This document shows, piece after piece, positions 58,854 to 61,928 of a stretch of 61,928 nucleotides of DNA (its first letter is position 1; every line of letters starts with the position of its first letter). The DNA lies in contig JAFGLZ010000011.1 in assembly GCA_016927755.1 (NCBI GenBank), forward strand, positions 1 to 61,928, in the 5' to 3' direction. The position numbers and the translations under genes are program-made. Below the pieces are notes generated by a model. That model worked only from the letters and a program-made list of their open reading frames with translations. It searched no databases and was not told where the DNA came from. Origin of the DNA: Phycisphaerae bacterium (GTDB lineage Bacteria; Planctomycetota; Phycisphaerae; UBA1845; JAFGLZ01).

Positions 58854-59180
58854 ATGGTCTCAGCGGAAGAAAGGCGGACTCATCCTCGGTACGACATCGA
58901 CTGGCCCGTTTCCATCCGCCCGAGCGATCGGGCCCGCGTCTTCGGCGGCCGTGGGCAGAACCTGAGCCGATGCGGCGCCCTGGTGGCGCTGCCGTTGTCG
59001 ATCCCGATTCGGCCCGGGCAGCGGATGGAGGTCAAGCTCCGCGCCAGCGCCAACCCCGCGATGCCGGAGGCCCCCAAGGACGACACGGCCGAGGTCCGAA
59101 GCGCCTCGGTGGTCCGCGTGCAGCGCGGAACGTGTTTCCTCGACGGGCTGCAGCTCGTCGGACTCGAATTTGAGGATTAG
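58854..59180 (+). CDS. PilZ-domain protein, first of a tandem pair
   Basis: About 108 residues with the PilZ pattern: ERRTHPRYDIDWPV at the start, in which RRxxxR is the c-di-GMP switch motif, then NLSRCGALVALP, in place of the usual DxSxxG. Cyclic-di-GMP binding is thus likely but not certain. The ATG at 58854 has GGAGAAAGG before it; upstream in-frame starts give an improbable basic extension. A related gene follows 192 bases downstream. Confidence 0.65.
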   Translation: MVSAEERRTHPRYDIDWPVSIRPSDRARVFGGRGQNLSRCGALVALPLSIPIRPGQRMEVKLRASANPAMPEAPKDDTAEVRSASVVRVQRGTCFLDGLQLVGLEFED

Positions 59181-59371
59181 ACGGCGGTGCGTGCGGCTCT
59201 CGGCCGTCATTGCGCGGGCGTCTTACCCGGTCCAGGTCACGTGGCCCGCGACCCGAACCGACCGAAACACGAATCGGCGATGCAGAGGTGCTTCGCCGGT
59301 GACCCTGCGAGAGGTCAGGCGGATGAGGTCTTCGGCCGCTCCAATCGGCGGTCAGATGCAAGGAGACCGTT

Positions 59372-59695
59372 ATGAACAAGGCGAGAGAGCGTCGGCGTAA
59401 CGCCCGCTACTACGTTACGTGGCCCGTGACGCTCGAGAATGTTGACACGTCTCAGGTCATCGAGGGCCGAGGTCGGAATCTGGGTCGAGGCGGCGCTCTG
59501 GTGGAATTGCCCTACATGGCGCCGGTAAAGGTCGATCAGCGCTTCAAGGCAACGTTCAAGCCGCGGTTCAACGACATGCTTGCGTCCGGCGTTCTCAAGG
59601 GAATCGACCAGCGCCAGGTCCGGGTCGTTCGAGTCCGGCCGGCGCCGGATATCTCCGACGGCCTTCAGCGCGTCTCGCTCGCATTTGAAGAGTAG
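59372..59695 (+). CDS. PilZ-domain protein, second of a tandem pair
   Basis: A 107-residue protein similar to the preceding one in length and pattern: RERRRNARYYVTWPVTLEN, with RRxxxR, and RNLGRGGALVELP as the second motif. They share the RNLxRxGALVxLP and the terminal strand (LQRVSLAFEE beside LQLVGLEFED), so they arose by duplication. AAGGAG precedes the ATG at ideal spacing. Unlike the first copy it lacks the serine in the DxSxxG position. Confidence 0.7.
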   Translation: MNKARERRRNARYYVTWPVTLENVDTSQVIEGRGRNLGRGGALVELPYMAPVKVDQRFKATFKPRFNDMLASGVLKGIDQRQVRVVRVRPAPDISDGLQRVSLAFEE

Positions 59696-59931
59696 CCACG
59701 GACGTTGCAGAGCCAACGGCCGCAACGTCCATCGGCGAATCATTGAATTTCGGCGCGTCACCCGCGGTTGTACGATCCCCCCATTCGCGCATTTCCTGAA
59801 AGGCACAGGCAGCGATCTGTCGATTTGCATGGGGCCTTGACGGTTTTCGGGCCCAGAGACTGTTCCCCGGGTTTCCGGCCGTGTACAAGACGGCAGCGGC
59901 CCCGTGGGCCATCTCAACCGCGGAGATCCGA

Positions 59932-60801
59932 ATGCAGCCAGACTCCATCGAGAGGGACGTCGTCCGAGCGCTCCGACAGGCGCTGGCGGCGACGCCGTCG
60001 CCCGACAGTCCGCTTCCGCCGGCGCCGCCGCTCGCGCCGATGCATTTCCCGGTGGTCGTCGCCGGACTCCAGGAGTCCGTGACTGTCACGCCCGACGAAC
60101 TGTGGGAGGGCTACCTGCCATTGATCCGCGTACTGCTCGATGCCCATCGCTCGCGAGGGAACCGGATCATTGCCGGGCTCGTAGGTATTCCGGGCAGCGG
60201 GAAGTCGACGTTGGCGGCGATCCTCTCGGAGCTGTGGCGGTTCGTGGGTCCGGGGCTGGGACTGGCGGTCGTCGGCATGGACGGCTGGCACCTGACCAAC
60301 GCCGAGTTGGATCGGCGCGCATTGCCGACCCGCGACGGAAAGAGCATTCCGCTGTGCCGCAGAAAGGGCTCGCCGCCGTCCTTCGACGCGGAAGAGCTGG
60401 CCGAGACGCTGGATCATCTCCGCCGCTGCCGAGAGAGCATACCCATCCCCGTCTATGATCGGAGGCTGCACGAGCCGCTGCCGCACGCGGCCACCATCCC
60501 CGGCGACACCGATATCGTTCTGATCGAGGGCAACTATCTGCTGCTCGATGAGGGGCCTTGGGCCGACGTCGCGCGACGGATCGATCTTCCTCTGTGGCTC
60601 GATATCGATCCGTCGGCCTGCCGGGAGGGCGTGATTGCCCGGCATATGGCCGGCGGCATGCCCGCCGATCAGGCGTCGGCGAAGTACGAGGAGAACGACC
60701 GCCCCAATACGGAGATCGTCCTTGCGACAAGGCATTGCGCCGACTGGCTGATCGAGGTTGACGCCTCGCACGTCGTCCGTCACGTCCGTCCCGCCCGATA
60801 A
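59932..60801 (+). CDS. P-loop nucleoside/nucleotide kinase-like protein (FrcK/YggC-type)
   Basis: A 289-residue kinase of the phosphoribulokinase/uridine-kinase superfamily. Walker A GIPGSGKST near residue 85, GMDGWHLTNAEL, RRKGSPPSFDAEEL, YDRRLHEPLPHA, IEGNYLLLDEGPW and HMAGGMPADQ are all YggC/FrcK-type blocks. Substrate is unknown; related proteins phosphorylate sugars or pantothenate. The ATG at 59932 is chosen for the GGAGATCCGA before it. Confidence 0.8.
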   Translation: MQPDSIERDVVRALRQALAATPSPDSPLPPAPPLAPMHFPVVVAGLQESVTVTPDELWEGYLPLIRVLLDAHRSRGNRIIAGLVGIPGSGKSTLAAILSELWRFVGPGLGLAVVGMDGWHLTNAELDRRALPTRDGKSIPLCRRKGSPPSFDAEELAETLDHLRRCRESIPIPVYDRRLHEPLPHAATIPGDTDIVLIEGNYLLLDEGPWADVARRIDLPLWLDIDPSACREGVIARHMAGGMPADQASAKYEENDRPNTEIVLATRHCADWLIEVDASHVVRHVRPAR

Positions 60802-60989
60802 TACGTTGCGGCAGCGGGGTAAACTCGCCTCGGGGCCAGAATCCGCGCGAAAGACGGCCTTCCGCGGCAGAATCCGCTGGCACGCTCGCCGAACGTATTG
60901 CATGTCAGAGGCGGGGGCAGGTCGACCCAGCCGAGCTCCAGGGCAAGTGTTCCACAGCTAGACTTGACTGACTTCAGGGGGACCCTTCC

Positions 60990-61682
60990 ATGCGTTCTCG
61001 TTCCGCTCTTGCGGTTTGTCTTCTGGCGACACTACTGCTGGTGGATGTGGCCGGCGGATCGGTCATCGTTCAGAATCCCGGCGGCAGCGTCTTCTACCCG
61101 GGCACGGACGGCAAGCAGAACCTCAGTATCGACGGCGGCAAGTATAAGGACTACCCGGCCGGGGTGTTCGACCTCGAGGCCGACTTCGGCGACGGTGAGG
61201 GCTGGGTGCCGCTGGAGACGTTCTGCCTCGAAATCAACCAGTCACTCGGCGCGAGCACGTCGGGGCGCGCATACAGCGATCCCGTGCCCCTGGCCGACGC
61301 CGATCTGGGGCTGACGAACGAGGAGGTCGACTACCTGGAGATTCTCTGGAGCAACGCCTTCGACCAAACCCTGTCAGACAAGACCAGCGCCGGCGCGTTC
61401 CAGTCCATCATCTGGGAGTTGACGAAGGACAGCGACGTCGACTTCCTATCGGGCGAGTTCCGGATGAATACGTCGAAGTCCTTCACGAACGACGTCTATC
61501 AGCTCGCGAACACGTGGCTCGGGAACATCGACAGCGGAACGTGGTACACGAGCACGCCGCTCTATGCGCTGCAGAACTCGAAGTACCAGGACCTGTTGAC
61601 GCCGATTCACGTTCCAGAGCCGACCACAATGATCCTGCTGGCAATCGGCGGACTGGCTTTGGCGTGCCGGCGACGCCAGTAA
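60990..61682 (+). CDS. PEP-CTERM sorted secreted protein
   Basis: A 230-residue exported protein with a signal peptide (about 1-23) and the C-terminal sorting signal VPEPTTMILLAIGGLALACRRRQ: PEP motif, hydrophobic helix and arginine cluster. It is therefore recognised by exosortase and moved to the surface or into a polysaccharide matrix. The body is glycine/aspartate-rich with NPGGSVFYPG and a single cysteine; no catalytic motif is visible. A GGGGGA lies before the ATG, and a strong terminator follows. Confidence 0.85.
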   Translation: MRSRSALAVCLLATLLLVDVAGGSVIVQNPGGSVFYPGTDGKQNLSIDGGKYKDYPAGVFDLEADFGDGEGWVPLETFCLEINQSLGASTSGRAYSDPVPLADADLGLTNEEVDYLEILWSNAFDQTLSDKTSAGAFQSIIWELTKDSDVDFLSGEFRMNTSKSFTNDVYQLANTWLGNIDSGTWYTSTPLYALQNSKYQDLLTPIHVPEPTTMILLAIGGLALACRRRQ

Positions 61683-61713
61683 ATGAGTATCTCTCGGTCC
61701 CAAACGCCTCGCA

Positions 61714-61739
61714 CGGGCCGCCCTCCTGGGCGGCCCGTC
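61714..61739 (+). terminator. Intrinsic terminator after the PEP-CTERM gene
   Basis: ACGGGCCGCC, a six-base loop CTCCTG, GGCGGCCCGT: a ten-bp perfect stem, followed by CTCGTTCTG, a short T-containing tail. It starts 31 bases after the stop. Confidence 0.7.
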
Positions 61740-61928
61740 TCGTTCTGTCGCGTCACACGGAGAACGAAGACGACGCCGAGAGTGGGACCGCCCGGCATCC
61801 CAGGACCTCGACCTCCAGGAATGGGCACGCCAGCGGTCACTGCAGCCCTGACGAATCAGTTTTCTCGCACCTGGCAGGGGTAGAGAAAGCGGGGCGCGTG
61901 AACACCCACCGCCGACGGGGGCGTAGCG
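61740..61928. other. Window end without a supported gene
   Basis: Nothing recognisable follows the terminator up to the end of the window. A proline-rich frame exists but has no ribosome-binding site. Confidence 0.4.

Overview
The window reads like a chromosomal contig from a GC-rich Planctomycetota bacterium, probably uncultured. The evidence is circumstantial because there is no rRNA: a PEP-CTERM secreted protein (61.0-61.7 kb), Tat-exported sulfatases, epimerase and DUF362 proteins, sialidase-like beta-propellers, an ECF sigma factor coupled to a membrane protein and a secreted protein, and DUF6599/DUF362 and DUF2723 proteins. The only RNA genes seen are tRNA-Tyr(GTA) and tRNA-Cys(GCA).

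Layout. 0-0.7 kb: no supported gene. 0.7-4.1 kb: a surface-polysaccharide module (FrhB-like protein, polysaccharide pyruvyl transferase, LPG-synthase-like membrane protein). 4.1-5.9 kb: an SGNH hydrolase-sialidase fusion. 6.3-8.8 kb: a translationally coupled ECF-sigma unit. 9.2-14.0 kb: an EF-hand alpha/beta hydrolase that lacks its serine nucleophile, a DUF2723 membrane protein, and a coupled amidohydrolase pair whose first member has lost all metal ligands. 14.27-17.2 kb: an apparently foreign island with an ABC-type ATPase overlapping a TOPRIM-like partner, the C-terminal remnant of what looks like a DNA methyltransferase, and a DUF4238 protein. This resembles a defence cassette. 17.5-35.5 kb: an export-oriented carbohydrate region with a class-III aminotransferase (PbfA-like), a sialidase-like protein, two sulfatases, a DUF4838-like protein, two sugar epimerases, a heparinase II/III-like lyase, the DUF6599/DUF362 pair and an IlvD/Edd dehydratase. 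It is punctuated by REP-like hairpins. 35.8-36.9 kb: two genes of unknown function behind a strong promoter. 37.2-38.1 kb: a zinc-ribbon membrane protein and the tRNAs.

38.3-47.5 kb is the most coherent system. A cysteine-bearing GAF histidine kinase, a FixJ-type regulator and a cysteine-rich PAS sigma-54 activator lie upstream of two TTGC/GCAA dyads and a -24/-12 promoter match. These precede a Cys-rich helix-turn-helix protein and a four-gene transmembrane redox complex of the Dsr/Hmc type (HdrD/DsrK-like, DsrM-like, DsrO/HybA-like, and an NrfD-like protein fused to a six-haem cytochrome c). The arrangement suggests redox-controlled, sigma-54-dependent expression of an electron-transfer complex linking menaquinone, periplasmic haems and a cytoplasmic disulfide reductase-like subunit.

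47.8-61.9 kb is mostly housekeeping: GNAT acetyltransferase, PHP phosphoesterase, MFS-PlsC fusion, SerA, a hybrid sensor kinase, a uroporphyrinogen-decarboxylase-like protein, a coiled-coil lipoprotein, MiaA, PTS IIA, AMMECR1, two PilZ-like proteins, a P-loop kinase and the PEP-CTERM protein with a terminator.

By eye the + strand is markedly C-rich from about 1.8 to 25 kb whichever strand carries the gene, except in the 14.1-17.5 kb island. It becomes balanced or G-leaning after about 31 kb.
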